Shown: positions 42,529-52,599, counted from the stretch's first letter. The stretch: DNA of 64,000 nt from Solea solea (GCF_958295425.1 NC_081153.1:17823001-17887000), one strand, 5' to 3'. The notes: generated from the sequence alone by a model not told the origin. Made by a program: numbers and translations.

Positions 42529-45500
42529 CTATGATACAAGCCCTCTTGTGAGAATAGTGGAAATATTCAAACCAAAATGCGACAAAAAGGGTTCCCATGT
42601 TTTACGAAAAGCATCATCATTACTGTGAAGTTTACATGTCAAAAAGTCCAACACAACATATTCAAATACAACCCTTTGCCACTGAGTCTTAGACGGAACT
42701 TTATCTGTGATCCAATTCAAAAGAATGCTCTTTCTAGCACAGAAAGCAAGTGTCTGAAAAAGTTTTCTTCTAAATTTGTCAGTGATGGACATGTCAGATA
42801 TACCGAGTAGCAGGTATAAAGGGTTATTATTACTATTAGTAGACAGAATCTTATTAATTTCCTGCCCTATAATCTGCCAAAACGTCTGTATCTCTCTACA
42901 ATACCATAAACAATGTGTCAGACTACCAGTTTCTGTCTTACACTTGGGGCACAGTGGAGATGTATTAGGGCTGTATTTGTGGCGCTGAGAGGGAGATATA
43001 TGAACCCTGTGTAGGAGCTTTAGCTGCATAGCTCTCACTCGGTTACAGACATTCAGTGTTTTTGCATTTTTCCAAGCGTCATTCCAGTCATCATCTGTTA
43101 TCTTAACATTAAGCTCTCTTTCCCATAAGCCCTTCAGAGAGGAGGTGTTTGCGATGTTATACTCTTTAAGAATATTATAAAACAGGCTAATAGAACCGCC
43201 AGACTTTAGCCAAAAGAGCTGTCTCTCTAGGTGTGAGACATCCTGACACTGAAGGATTGAGGTATCCCTAGTGATAAAATTTCTCACTTGCAAATACCGA
43301 AAGAAGTCTTGTTGTTGGATATCATATTTCCCCTTCAGCTGACTAAAAGACATCATGGTGGGGCCTTCCAGTAGGTTGCGTAAAGTAGATATTCCTTTGT
43401 TTACCCAAATCTGGAAGTTATTGTCCATTAGCCCAGGGAGGAAGTCAGGATTGTCGCATATCGGAGTGAATACAGACGTGAATCGAGATCTGCCCTCTAA
43501 TTTTCTGATGGCATGCCATGCCTTAACTGTGGAGATCGTAATAGGGTTAGTACAAGCAGATTTCAAAGATGTATTTTTTCTAATAAACAGAAGATTATCC
43601 AAAGGATATTTAGACATTGAACTTTCTACATCCATCCAGAGAGACGTGGATTTATTATGCACCCAGTCAGCTATGGTACGCAAATGAACACTGAGCTGAA
43701 ATTTTCTAATGTCCGGGAGGTCGAGACCCCCCTCTGAGGATGGAAGACATAGCGTAGCTATTTTCAGGCGTGGTCTCCTCTTAGACCATATAAAGGAGCT
43801 AAACCAACTATTTAACTGTTTAATAGTCTTATGGAGGAACACGACTGGGATCATTTGTATGGGGTAAAGTAGTCTAGGGAGAATGTTCATTTTTAGGAGT
43901 GCGACACGACCTAACCAGGAAATTGGAAGAGTATTCCATCTCTCTAGGTCTAGTCTTATACGCTCAAATATGGGTGGGAAATTTGCTTTGTAAAGCTGAT
44001 CAAACGAGGGTGTTACACGTATTCCCAAATAGACAAAACCTTCTGGGGACCATTTAAACGGGAAGGGGGATGGGGTTTTAGGTATCTGTTTCAGGCAACC
44101 TAATGGCATCACTTCCGATTTACTATAATTTATTCTGTAACCAGAGAAAATACTGAACTCATTAATGGTCTCAATAAGGGCTGGGATAGATACCTCAGGT
44201 TCAGTCACAACAATCAAGACATCGTCAGCATAAAGAGTAATCTTGTGTAGTCTAGTGGCCATAGTGAGACCATGTATGTTTTCATTAGTCCTAATAGCTT
44301 CAGCAAGTGGCTCAATTGCCAAGGCGAAGAGCAGGGGCGATAGAGGACACCCTTGCCTTGTACCTCTAAAAATTTCAAAGTTAGAAGATTGCAACCCATT
44401 TGTAAGCACTGCTGACAGGGGATTTGTATAAAGTAGTTTAATCCAGGTTATAAAATTTTCACTTAGGCCAAATTTGTAAAGTGTAAAAAACAGGTATGGC
44501 ATCTCTACACGGTCAAACGCCTTCTCGGCATCCAGAGAAAGCACCAGACCATTCAAAGACTGCTGTTGAAAAACCTGAATTGTGTTCAGTAATCTGCGCA
44601 TATTATTGTATGAATTACGACCCTTAATGAATCCAGTTTGGTCGGCATTTATAAGAACAGGGAGTACGCCTTCCAGTCTTGTTGCTAATATTTTGGAGAG
44701 AAGTTTTAGATCAGCATTCAATAAGGAGATAGGCCTGTATGATGCACAATCTTCAGGGATTTTCCCTTTTTTTAAAATGAGAGAGATGTGCGCTTCTCTC
44801 AAAGACTGTGGTAAAACACCTTTCTTAAAAGAGTCATTAAACATGTCTAGAAGTGGGTCGGCCAGTAAATCACAGAACTCTTTGTAGAATTCGCTACTGA
44901 ATCCATCTGGACCTGGCGCTTTACCAGATTGTAACCCTTTAATAGCATTGAGCAACTCTGTCTTAGATATGGGAGCTTCAAGACATGCTTTCTGGGCATC
45001 AGATAAGCTAGGAAGGTTAAGAGAGGAGAAAAAATTGTTCATTTTGTCAGTTGTATCATTATATAGTTCAGATTTATACAAGTTTTCATAGTAGGTTTTA
45101 AAAGCCTTATTAATGGCCACAGTATTAAAAGTCTGTTTACCCTGACTGTCTATGACTGAAGAGATAATTCGTGAAGCAGCCTTTTTCTTCGTCAAATATG
45201 ATAGATATCTCCCAGCTTTATCTCCATGTTCGTACATTTTTTGTTTGGCAAGTCTGATTTTACCTTCCGCATCCTTAGTCCATAACAGATTTAAAGCGCA
45301 CCTAATTGCAGAGATCTCTTTAAGTTTCTGTACAGACGAGTTTTTTACATATTCTTTCTCTGCATACTTCAGTTTAGATTCTAAAATTTTCCTTTGTCCA
45401 TCCTGTCTTCGCCTCTTAGTGGACATATAAGAAATAATAATACCTCTGGAGAAGGCTTTAGACGTTTCCCATAATAATGAAGAATCACTGGTGGAGGCTG

Positions 45501-46332
45501 AATTAACAGATAAAAACGAGTGAAATTCTTCTCTAAAGTAAGATAAAAAATTGTTGTCAGTTAGGATAGAAGGGTTGAATTTCCAGTGTTTGGTTTGGTT
45601 GACTGGGTTCCCTAAATCATATTGTATGAACACAGCAGCATGATCAGAAATAATTATATTTCCTATAGCACTGGATATAACTGACGACAGTAGGGTTCTC
45701 GGGAGAAAGAAATAATCAATCCTGGTATAGGATTTGTAAACATTTGAGAAAAAGGTATATTCTCTCTCAGCTACATGTTGGGCTCTCCACACATCTGTAT
45801 AGTCTAGGTCTTCACAGAGTGCTGTGACCCTTTTAGCTTGGGGTGAAAGTGATAATTTACCAGGTGGAGATTTGTCTACAATAGGATTTAAATGGCAGTT
45901 AAAGTCTCCTCCAATAAAAGTGTTTCTGACATTAAGACCTATCACCTTAGAGAAAGAAGTAGTGAGGAGGTCGCTTGGATATCCAGGTGGGTTGTAAATA
46001 TTCATTATAGCAATTTCTTCCCCATAAAGTATGCCTCTCACAATCACATAACAACCTGCTCTGTCTTTTGTACAGTCTAGAAGTTTGAATGGTACATTTC
46101 TCTTAATTAGAATGGCCACACCTCTACTCCTTGAAGTAAAAGATGAAAAATAAACCTGTCCAAAACCTCCTTGTTGTAATTTCAAATGTTCACTGTCGTT
46201 TAGATGTGTCTCTTGCAATAGTGCTATGTCAACGCATTCCTTCTTAAGATAAGTTAAAATCTTTTTCCGTTTGACAGGCGTATGAACACCATTTACGTTC
46301 CAGGTGCATAGCTTCAAGGCTGACATGATCAT
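42529..46332 (-). CDS. LINE ORF2 protein: endonuclease and reverse transcriptase
   Basis: 1267 residues, close to the length of mammalian L1 ORF2. Residues 1-240 are an APE-type endonuclease: WNVNG (11-15), QET (40-42, catalytic Glu41), GGDFN (141-145), RID (204-206) and SDH (229-231) are all present. The reverse transcriptase spans about 465-760, with GKAPGPDG (470-477), the first catalytic Asp in LSLDAEKAFDRV (Asp601), RGTRQGCPLSPLLF (656-669) and YADD (701-704). A C-terminal CCHC motif uses Cys1128, Cys1131, His1140 and Cys1145. The protein nicks the target and copies the element RNA in place. The start is well fixed: an in-frame TAA lies six codons upstream. ORF2 is in the same frame as ORF1, but is separated from it by stops, so reinitiation or internal entry is more likely than readthrough. 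No internal stop or frameshift is visible. It may be functional; activity is inferred. Confidence 0.95.
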   Translation of the reverse strand: MIMSALKLCTWNVNGVHTPVKRKKILTYLKKECVDIALLQETHLNDSEHLKLQQGGFGQVYFSSFTSRSRGVAILIKRNVPFKLLDCTKDRAGCYVIVRGILYGEEIAIMNIYNPPGYPSDLLTTSFSKVIGLNVRNTFIGGDFNCHLNPIVDKSPPGKLSLSPQAKRVTALCEDLDYTDVWRAQHVAEREYTFFSNVYKSYTRIDYFFLPRTLLSSVISSAIGNIIISDHAAVFIQYDLGNPVNQTKHWKFNPSILTDNNFLSYFREEFHSFLSVNSASTSDSSLLWETSKAFSRGIIISYMSTKRRRQDGQRKILESKLKYAEKEYVKNSSVQKLKEISAIRCALNLLWTKDAEGKIRLAKQKMYEHGDKAGRYLSYLTKKKAASRIISSVIDSQGKQTFNTVAINKAFKTYYENLYKSELYNDTTDKMNNFFSSLNLPSLSDAQKACLEAPISKTELLNAIKGLQSGKAPGPDGFSSEFYKEFCDLLADPLLDMFNDSFKKGVLPQSLREAHISLILKKGKIPEDCASYRPISLLNADLKLLSKILATRLEGVLPVLINADQTGFIKGRNSYNNMRRLLNTIQVFQQQSLNGLVLSLDAEKAFDRVEMPYLFFTLYKFGLSENFITWIKLLYTNPLSAVLTNGLQSSNFEIFRGTRQGCPLSPLLFALAIEPLAEAIRTNENIHGLTMATRLHKITLYADDVLIVVTEPEVSIPALIETINEFSIFSGYRINYSKSEVMPLGCLKQIPKTPSPFPFKWSPEGFVYLGIRVTPSFDQLYKANFPPIFERIRLDLERWNTLPISWLGRVALLKMNILPRLLYPIQMIPVVFLHKTIKQLNSWFSSFIWSKRRPRLKIATLCLPSSEGGLDLPDIRKFQLSVHLRTIADWVHNKSTSLWMDVESSMSKYPLDNLLFIRKNTSLKSACTNPITISTVKAWHAIRKLEGRSRFTSVFTPICDNPDFLPGLMDNNFQIWVNKGISTLRNLLEGPTMMSFSQLKGKYDIQQQDFFRYLQVRNFITRDTSILQCQDVSHLERQLFWLKSGGSISLFYNILKEYNIANTSSLKGLWERELNVKITDDDWNDAWKNAKTLNVCNRVRAMQLKLLHRVHISPSQRHKYSPNTSPLCPKCKTETGSLTHCLWYCREIQTFWQIIGQEINKILSTNSNNNPLYLLLGISDMSITDKFRRKLFQTLAFCARKSILLNWITDKVPSKTQWQRVVFEYVVLDFLTCKLHSNDDAFRKTWEPFLSHFGLNISTILTRGLVS

Positions 46333-46704
46333 GGGTTCTGAACTAAAATATTACCTGAACACATTGCCTGTAATGAAATCCCTAACAAAGTGAGCCAAAT
46401 AAAACAAAACAGAAACAGAACATTATGAAGGTCATAACAAAAAACAGTGCGTCTAACGCACCCTCTGCCAAACACTGGCATAAAATATACACTGTCCTTC
46501 TCCTAAACTTGGAGGAGCTCGAGTGAAAGGTTTCTCCAGCAACAAAAGAAAGATATCTATCCGAGAAATCCGGAGGCATTGCTTATAATGATCCTACAAA
46601 GGTAACAGACAGAAATCAAGTGTAATGCTTAATGCTTATACATTATATGACAGCAAAACCTACTAAGAGTCTACTAAAAGTCCGACAGACTTACAGATTA
46701 ATGC
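46333..46704 (-). other. Spacer between LINE ORF1 and ORF2
   Basis: 372 nt with no conserved coding signal that I recognise. A 65-codon frame (46382-46579) exists in a different phase from the two main ORFs and looks like chance. The spacer includes the in-frame TAA just before ORF2. It may hold whatever signal allows ORF2 translation, but nothing diagnostic is visible. Confidence 0.6.
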
Positions 46705-47622
46705 TCACACATCATCATTATCATCACGAGGGGCATCCTTCAGTGACTGGACGTATTTCTCAACCGTGGCTGGGTCGTGGAACATCTTGGTGGATCCGCG
46801 ACAGGTGACTCTCAGTGATGCGGGGTAGACTTGCCTGTAGTCGGCCCCGAGCGCTCTCAGCTGTTTCTTCACTCCGTCATAACCCCTTCTCCTGCGGAGA
46901 ACGGATGCTGAAAAGTCCTGAAATATCATCACCGTCGCATCCACGTATTTCAACGCTTCATTTTTCCTTCCCATCTCCCACGCCGCATTCATCACACGTT
47001 GTTTATCTTGATAATTGTGGAACCTGACCAGCACCGAGCGCGGTCTCTGGGTGGAGGGGGGCATTGCGGCCAGTAAGCGGTGCGCTCTCTCCAACTTTAT
47101 GCGACCAGACTTCGTTGCGATGCGAAGAATTTTAGGGAGCCAAGCCTCAAAGAACTGAGTCGGGTCGTCTCCTTCAGCCTTCTCTGGGAGTCCGACGATA
47201 CGGATATTTTTACGTCGTCCTCTGTTTTCCAGGTCGTCGGACCGCTCACGTAATTCACACACCATCTTTTCCAGCGCCTCCAACTTTCTGTCGACCGGGT
47301 CTGCGGCATCCTCCAGCGCTGAGATCCTCTGTTCGGCCTCCGTTATTCGCTTCCCGTGACTGTCAAGTTCTTCTCTGTGTATTTTCAAGAGCTCTGACAG
47401 TGGGCCTAGTTTGTCGTCAATAACTTTAGATATGTTAGCTGTAATTTCGCCCACCGCTTCCCGAAGTGCCCTTAAACTAGTTTCAGCTGTGGTGTCGGCT
47501 ATGATGCTAGCTCCTGCTTGGGCTTCGCTCGCCCGTTGGTTGTGCTCAACGTCATCGGGAGCTTGATTTTTCTTACGTGGCATGCTGTCGGATTGTTTCA
47601 GAAAGTAGCTGTCAATGTTCAT
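46705..47622 (-). CDS. LINE ORF1 protein (L1-type RNA-binding chaperone)
   Basis: 305 residues. A basic, low-complexity N-terminus (SMPRKKN at 13-19) leads into a heptad-rich helix at about 45-140 (SALEDAADPVDRKLEALEKM is typical), expected to form the coiled-coil trimer of L1 ORF1 proteins. RRKNIRIVGLPE then opens an RRM-like domain, and RPRSVLVRFHNY to the end matches the C-terminal domain of the Transposase_22 family. In L1 this protein coats its own RNA and acts as a nucleic acid chaperone in cytoplasmic particles. An in-frame TAG nine nt upstream fixes the first possible start, which has A at -3; Met14 is a possible alternative. It ends with an acidic DDNDDV tail. The region is visibly richer in CpG than the surrounding intron. 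No frame break is seen. The family call rests on motif recall, not on a search. Confidence 0.9.
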   Translation of the reverse strand: MNIDSYFLKQSDSMPRKKNQAPDDVEHNQRASEAQAGASIIADTTAETSLRALREAVGEITANISKVIDDKLGPLSELLKIHREELDSHGKRITEAEQRISALEDAADPVDRKLEALEKMVCELRERSDDLENRGRRKNIRIVGLPEKAEGDDPTQFFEAWLPKILRIATKSGRIKLERAHRLLAAMPPSTQRPRSVLVRFHNYQDKQRVMNAAWEMGRKNEALKYVDATVMIFQDFSASVLRRRRGYDGVKKQLRALGADYRQVYPASLRVTCRGSTKMFHDPATVEKYVQSLKDAPRDDNDDV

Positions 47623-47747
47623 GTTAGGCTAATAAACCATTTGGAGTTTGAAATGTAATTTTTGTAGGATTAAGTGAATAAATCAGCTAATAAGCGCAAC
47701 AGCTCTCTCGAACGCGACCTTCCCTCACGCCGCCATCTTGAAAAACC
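47623..47747 (-). promoter_or_regulatory. LINE 5' UTR, probable internal promoter
   Basis: This is the whole leader between the target-site duplication and ORF1, only about 125 nt. The first third is GC- and CpG-rich; the rest is AT-rich. Because LINE RNA must carry its own promoter, transcription is expected to start at or near 47747 and run leftwards. No TATA box is seen upstream, which fits a TATA-less initiator-type promoter. Confidence 0.6.
47729..47740 (-). promoter_or_regulatory. YY1-like binding site at the LINE 5' end
   Basis: On the element strand this reads CAAGATGGCGGC, a very close match to the YY1 consensus (AANATGGCGGC). It lies at about +8 to +19 of the element. Human L1 has a YY1 site at almost the same place, which positions transcription start so that full-length RNA is made. 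Binding here is inferred from the motif only. Confidence 0.6.
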
Positions 47748-47763
47748 CAAGTGTCACAGTGTT
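47748..47763 (+). repeat. Target-site duplication, right copy
   Basis: CAAGTGTCACAGTGTT, the second copy of the LINE target-site duplication, directly abutting the 5' end of the element at 47747. Confidence 0.92.
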
Positions 47764-48279
47764 GACAAAATGACGTTAATGTTATTCAGTCTTTTAGCAT
47801 TATTCAAACGTCAGTTTAACTCTACTATTAGGGTTTGGGTCATTAAAGTCCCTGTAAAGCAAATGCAGAGATTCTCCTCTTTACACATTATATACTGTCT
47901 GTTGAAAAGGTGGCTGAGAACATGTGAAGTAAAGAATTAAGGAGTAAAGAATGAAAACCAGTCTTTTTTTTTTCGTCTCTTCCCTGGTCGCAAAAACACA
48001 CCAAAACGCTCTGCCATGCAATTTAAAATTCCTAAAGACTGTAGCTAAACCATCTCTGTCTTTGTGTACATTATGTCGTTTAACGGTGACCAAAAGTGGC
48101 ATCACAGTGATCTTCACAGACTTTGGTCCCCACTGAAGCGATTAGGCCAGTATGTGTGTGTGTGGCAGCTCCTCCAGTGGACACGACCTAGGCGTCTCAG
48201 TGCGAGAGAATGCTGCTGAATTTTACATGTTTTGAAACCTAATTTTTCAACATGAAGTGCCCTTTTTAAATGATTTATA
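47764..48279. other. Intron between the LINE and the Tc1 remnant
   Basis: AT-rich, with a T10 run near 47965; no gene or transposon end is seen. Confidence 0.5.
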
Positions 48280-48793
48280 CACTATATGGACAAAGTATTT
48301 GGCCACGTCTGTTAATTATTGAATTGGGGCTGCTTTTGAGGCTTTGGGCTCTAGGTCCCTTATCTCTAGTGAAGGGCATGCTTCCAACTTAGCTATGCTC
48401 AGCTATGCTTCCAACTTTGTGGCAACAGTTTTGAGGAAGGCTCTTTTTCTATTCCAACACGACCGTGCTCCAGTGCACAAAGCAAGGACTATAAAGACAT
48501 GGTTTGACGAGTTTTATGTGACGAACTTGACTGGCCCGCACAACCATCGAGCACCTTTGGGATGAACTGGAACAGAGATTATGAGCCAAGTCTTCTTGTC
48601 CAACATCAGTGCCTGACCTCAGAAATGCTCTACAGAATGAATAGACAAATATTTACATAGAAATACCACAACATATTGTGTTATAGCTGCAAATATAACT
48701 CTGTTATAAAATCCTGTATATCTATTTGAATACATCATTACAGTCCCTGTTGGTGCAATGGTCAGGTGTCTGATGACTTTAGTCCATGAAGTG
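48280..48793 (+). mobile_element. Tc1-like DNA transposon, internally deleted
   Basis: The left end CACTATATGGACAAAGTATT is a typical Tc1-family terminal repeat, preceded by TA at 48278-48279. The right end, with GACTTTAGTCCATGAAGTG, is a decayed inverted copy followed by TA at 48794-48795, so the TA duplication is preserved. Between them only the C-terminal part of the transposase remains (48435-48570): FQHDRAPVHKARTIKTWFDEF is the strand holding the second catalytic Asp region, followed by a shifted remnant of the PDLNPIEHLWDELE block (ATCGAGCACCTTTGGGATGA is still readable). An autonomous Tc1 element is about 1.6 kb, so roughly two thirds has been lost. It cannot encode a working enzyme. 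Confidence 0.8.
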
Positions 48794-51357
48794 TATGACA
48801 GAATGCCACTCTGCATATTCTTCACACAAATAAACAGAATTATTGCCAAAGCACGTTCCATCTTTCTCAGGTGTGTACACTGGCACCTTGCATCGCAGCT
48901 CATGACGTAGCCGACGACCTAGTTGATGTCATTATCAAGTGTATTAGATCCATGTCACACACTGTGCTTTATAATGATCTTTTATCTGAAATCTCACAGT
49001 TGGCATAAAGCACATCTTCCCATGCCAGTTTTGTCTTGGAGCCTCTGTGGTGAATCCACTCTACATCTACAGTGTTTCTCCTCAGGGGATCACAGAGAGC
49101 AACAATGGTGCCCCGTCACTTCCAAAGAGCCCCGTCTTCCTCCTCTGTGATGCAACATTAAATGGCTTATCGTTTCCAGGCATCACAGCAATGCTCAGGC
49201 GGATTGGAAGGAATAAAATGTTTGCACTGCTGGGTGCCAATGAGCACCACTTAGAGTGGCACACACACACACACACATATAGGGTGCTATATGGTCTGGT
49301 ACATTAGCAATTAGATGCACACTGCTGACATATGGCAGGATATGAGGAGAGACTGAATATGCAGGCTGATGCTGAGGTTTGTTTTTTTTTCATATATTTT
49401 TAAACGCATGAACTTGCACGTTGGCAGCATGCACACAAACCCACAGACAAAACCTTGGTAGCAGCATTGGATGCTATCTGCTGGAAGGAAATTGGTTTTC
49501 TCCCATTCTGACTTTCAGTCTGGTGTCGCTGTGAGTGTGTCCATGTGCATTGAAGCAGATAGTGTGTGTATGAGGGTTGACAGGGTTTACTCTGCCTGTT
49601 TTTTTGTGAATCAGTCTGTGTGGGTTCCTCTTTTGTTAGTTTTCAGAGGTCATTGAATCAGATTATTTCTTCTATTATTCAGGGTCTTGGTTAAATATTT
49701 GCCTTTTTACCTGACAGATAATGTTTTTTTTCTTCCCTTTTTAATCGTTGGGGCCTTGTCGTCGCTACAGTGAATATGTATTCAGTTACATGCTCACTAA
49801 ATGAAGTCTGCCTCTGCTTTACTAGGGGTGGAACTGCACCCTTTAGGCTCATTAGTAGTAGTAGTAAGGCTGTTTACAGTTGTTAGCATGTTGTGCACCA
49901 TTCCAAGTCTTTCTACCGTCAGTTAACATTTACACTTACAATTACATGTTAAAATTCATGTTTTTTTTCTTCATATCGGCTCCTGAAGAAAGAGTACGTA
50001 TAATTTCCTCTTTTGTTTTGTTGCTTGATGACAATGTCTGCTCTTTAAGCCTGTGGAATGGCTCATTTTTAAGCAAGAGAACTGAATTGGATACTTCCAT
50101 GATGAAAGATGACCTGGCGATGGTGGCAATGTGTGTCTTTGTGTGTAGTTTATTGTCTTTGCCTCTGGATTTACGCCTGTGTGACTAATTCAGTTGATAG
50201 CATGCCACCATGGTCAAGGACCCCACATCACATGTGAACACACACACACTGAAGACACAGCAGCCTATGATTGATATATGTGACACATCAGTGACTATTG
50301 ACCACGTGCTATATAACCTGAAAAACGATAGTACGTGTGTGTGTGTGTGTGTCTGTCACTCAGGCTAGTCTTGTTAATCAATCACTCACTACAGACCCTG
50401 AACTTTAGACACAGGCAGAGAAAATAAATCTACGGGACTTGAAATGTAAGAGAAAGGAAAGAATGGAAGAGATGAGACTTGTTCTTTATGTCTGAATATT
50501 TCACTTGGAAGCATTTGCTCAGGTTAATGATGTCATAAGGTGTATTTAAAAGATGTGCTTTTAGTTGACTGCAAATGCTCAAATGCAATGGTTACAAAGC
50601 AAGGCAAACAAGAGAAATCATGATGACACTTGATTTGCCTTCATTTTAGAGACTAATAAAAGCACTAGTTCTACATTGCATCTGCTTCAATGTCTTAAGG
50701 CAGGGAAAGCAACTCTGAGAAATGGTGAGGCTGCAGTTAGACAGCTGTCCTCAATCGATTGGTCAGAAATTGCTCTTCAGATGAGACACAAGACAAATAC
50801 CGTCCTCAAGTGCACCCCCCCTTCCCTCCACCCCAACTCAGTCGGAAAAAAAATGAACTGAATTAACTTTGCTTCCTATGTGTGTGTGTGTGTGTATCTG
50901 TGTGTGAAAAACAGAGAATTTGTCTTATGGTCACATGAATGTTAAGTAGAAACTGCATGATGAAACACAACAGAAATCAGGGAAAGCGATGTTCAAGTAA
51001 ATAAGCCATTGAGATGATTTATGAATAACAGTATTGAGATTGTCTGTAGGATTTGATGAAACAGATTCGGTGTTGCCGGTAAAGGGATCAAATGTGGCAG
51101 GTTTCATTTTGTAATAAATCACTTTTTAAATTTTCACTGTATTACATTTAGCTGCATCTGAATGCCCCTGACTTCCTTCACCCTCTCATTCAATAGAATG
51201 CATGGTGGCCTTCAAGCAACATCAAAATCAAAGGGCTCTCTCTAGAGCTGGTGTTAAATTATCCATTCAGGGCCACAGAAGAAACATTGCATTGACTCTA
51301 TTGAAGATACAAATGTAAATGAACAGTTGTAGATAAATGAATACACTACAATTCTAA
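48794..51357. other. Intron: no gene seen
   Basis: Short CA and GT runs at 49260-49276, 50335-50352 and 50879-50894; otherwise unremarkable non-coding DNA. Confidence 0.55.
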
Positions 51358-51563
51358 AGGCCCTGGTATACTTCCGCACACGGCATGCCGTGTGCGCCGC
51401 ATTGTGAGGGGGGCTTAATACTCCACCTACTGTTGGGGCGGGAATTCGCTCTCTGTGCACGGTTCCAAAACGTGGGCTGCACACGCATTGCGCGTTGATG
51501 TCTCAAATCGCGAAGCGTGCACAATGCACGTTGGGCACTGTGCGCGGAAGTATACCAGGGCCT
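51358..51563. mobile_element. PIF/Harbinger-type MITE
   Basis: A 206-bp element with perfect 20-bp inverted ends (AGGCCCTGGTATACTTCCGC at 51358-51377 and its complement at 51544-51563), flanked on both sides by TAA (51355-51357 and 51564-51566). A three-base TWA duplication is the mark of PIF/Harbinger transposases. The inside is unusually GC- and CpG-rich for this window and includes the palindrome CACGGCATGCCGTG near the left end. It is non-coding. Confidence 0.82.
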
Positions 51564-52284
51564 TAACACTGTATACTTATTATGAATGTGATATTTCTGA
51601 CAATAAATACCCCTAAACCAGGGATGGCAAACCTCTTTCCTTTCAATAGACATTTTAGCCAGAGAAGAAAGACAATCACAGGCAAAGTATTGGTCAGAGG
51701 AGCTTCATTGGTGTGCACATGCAGCAATGTGTCCCATGGGAAAAAACAGAGGGGTGAAAAGAAAGTAAATGACCAGGAAACTGACACAGTTTCCCTATGG
51801 AACGAGTAAGGATGCAGGAGAGAGGGAAGGAAGAGATAAGATATATAGAGGAACATTGACGGAGGCTGGAGGGAGAGGCAGTTCAGAGCATTTGTGGGGT
51901 CAGGCTTTGGCTCACGATCAATTCAAGGAAATAGCCCACAAACAATCTGAAAAACCATGTGTGTGTGAGAGAGGGATTTTACACACCTCCCTACAGCTCC
52001 CAGAGACATGTGTCTTGGCCTCCGTGTTGTGGTTAGGGACTGGTAGCTACACAAACTGACACTAGCTGAGGGAAAAAAACAGCCTTTAACTTACAGACTC
52101 CTATCACTATATGAGGAAAAAAACTGAAGACTGCAAACTGAAGTCACTTTATATATTCCTACATTCCTATGGTGACAACAAGTGAGATGAAGTCATTTAA
52201 AAAACATTGTGATAAAATTCACCATGCAGTTTATATTATTATACCCACCAACGTTACCAAAAACTCCAGTACAATTCCGCTAAA

Positions 52285-52560
52285 TTGAATAGAATTGTAT
52301 TTGTATAGCGGCAAATCTTCACATAGATTATCTCAAGGCATGTTTCCAGTGAGAGTGAAGTTGAGACCTTACAGTGTTGGAATTTTCAAAATGAAAGACC
52401 CATCACTATTTTTTTTTTTTTTTTTCCCCACAATGAACAAGCACTTTACTGAGTGCAAAGAATAAAAATTCCTTTCTAACCTGAAGACACCCTCTATCTG
52501 AATATGACTCAGACATCATGTGCCTCAAAGGGTTGGGTTGAAAGGAGAGAAATACATGTC
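52285..52560 (+). repeat. Decayed interspersed fish repeat, first block
   Basis: It starts TTGTATTTGTATAGCGGCAA, continues with TCTCAAGGCATG and a T18 run (52408-52425), then ACAATGAACAAGCACTTTAC and AAAATTCCTTTCTAACCTGA. This order of phrases matches a widespread fish repeat. The class is not certain to me. Confidence 0.45.
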
Positions 52561-52599
52561 TCTGCAGCCTTTGTGCCTTTAAGGTAACATTTTGCTTGA

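Larger units (their letters stand above)
42282..47747 (-). mobile_element. Full-length L1-clade LINE retrotransposon, apparently intact
   Basis: About 5.46 kb, lying antisense to the host gene inside the intron between the two CUB exons. In element order (minus strand) it holds a 125-nt 5' UTR, ORF1 (305 codons), a 372-nt spacer, ORF2 (1267 codons), a 3' UTR of about 226 nt with an AATAAA signal, and a run of 21 A (plus-strand T at 42282-42302). A direct repeat of up to 16 bp flanks it exactly. These are the marks of target-primed reverse transcription of a complete RNA. Both frames are open from end to end, and the tail is uninterrupted, so the insertion looks young. The protein layout (coiled coil plus RRM ORF1; APE endonuclease plus RT ORF2) fits L1-clade elements of fish; the exact family (L1 or a close Tx1-group relative) would need a repeat database. 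Confidence 0.93.

Noticed and set aside
42577..46080. Several 60-110 codon plus-strand frames
   Set aside because: They are antisense shadows of the LINE ORF2.
46729..47747. CpG-rich block as a host-gene CpG island or promoter
   Set aside because: It coincides exactly with the LINE leader and ORF1, so it belongs to the element.
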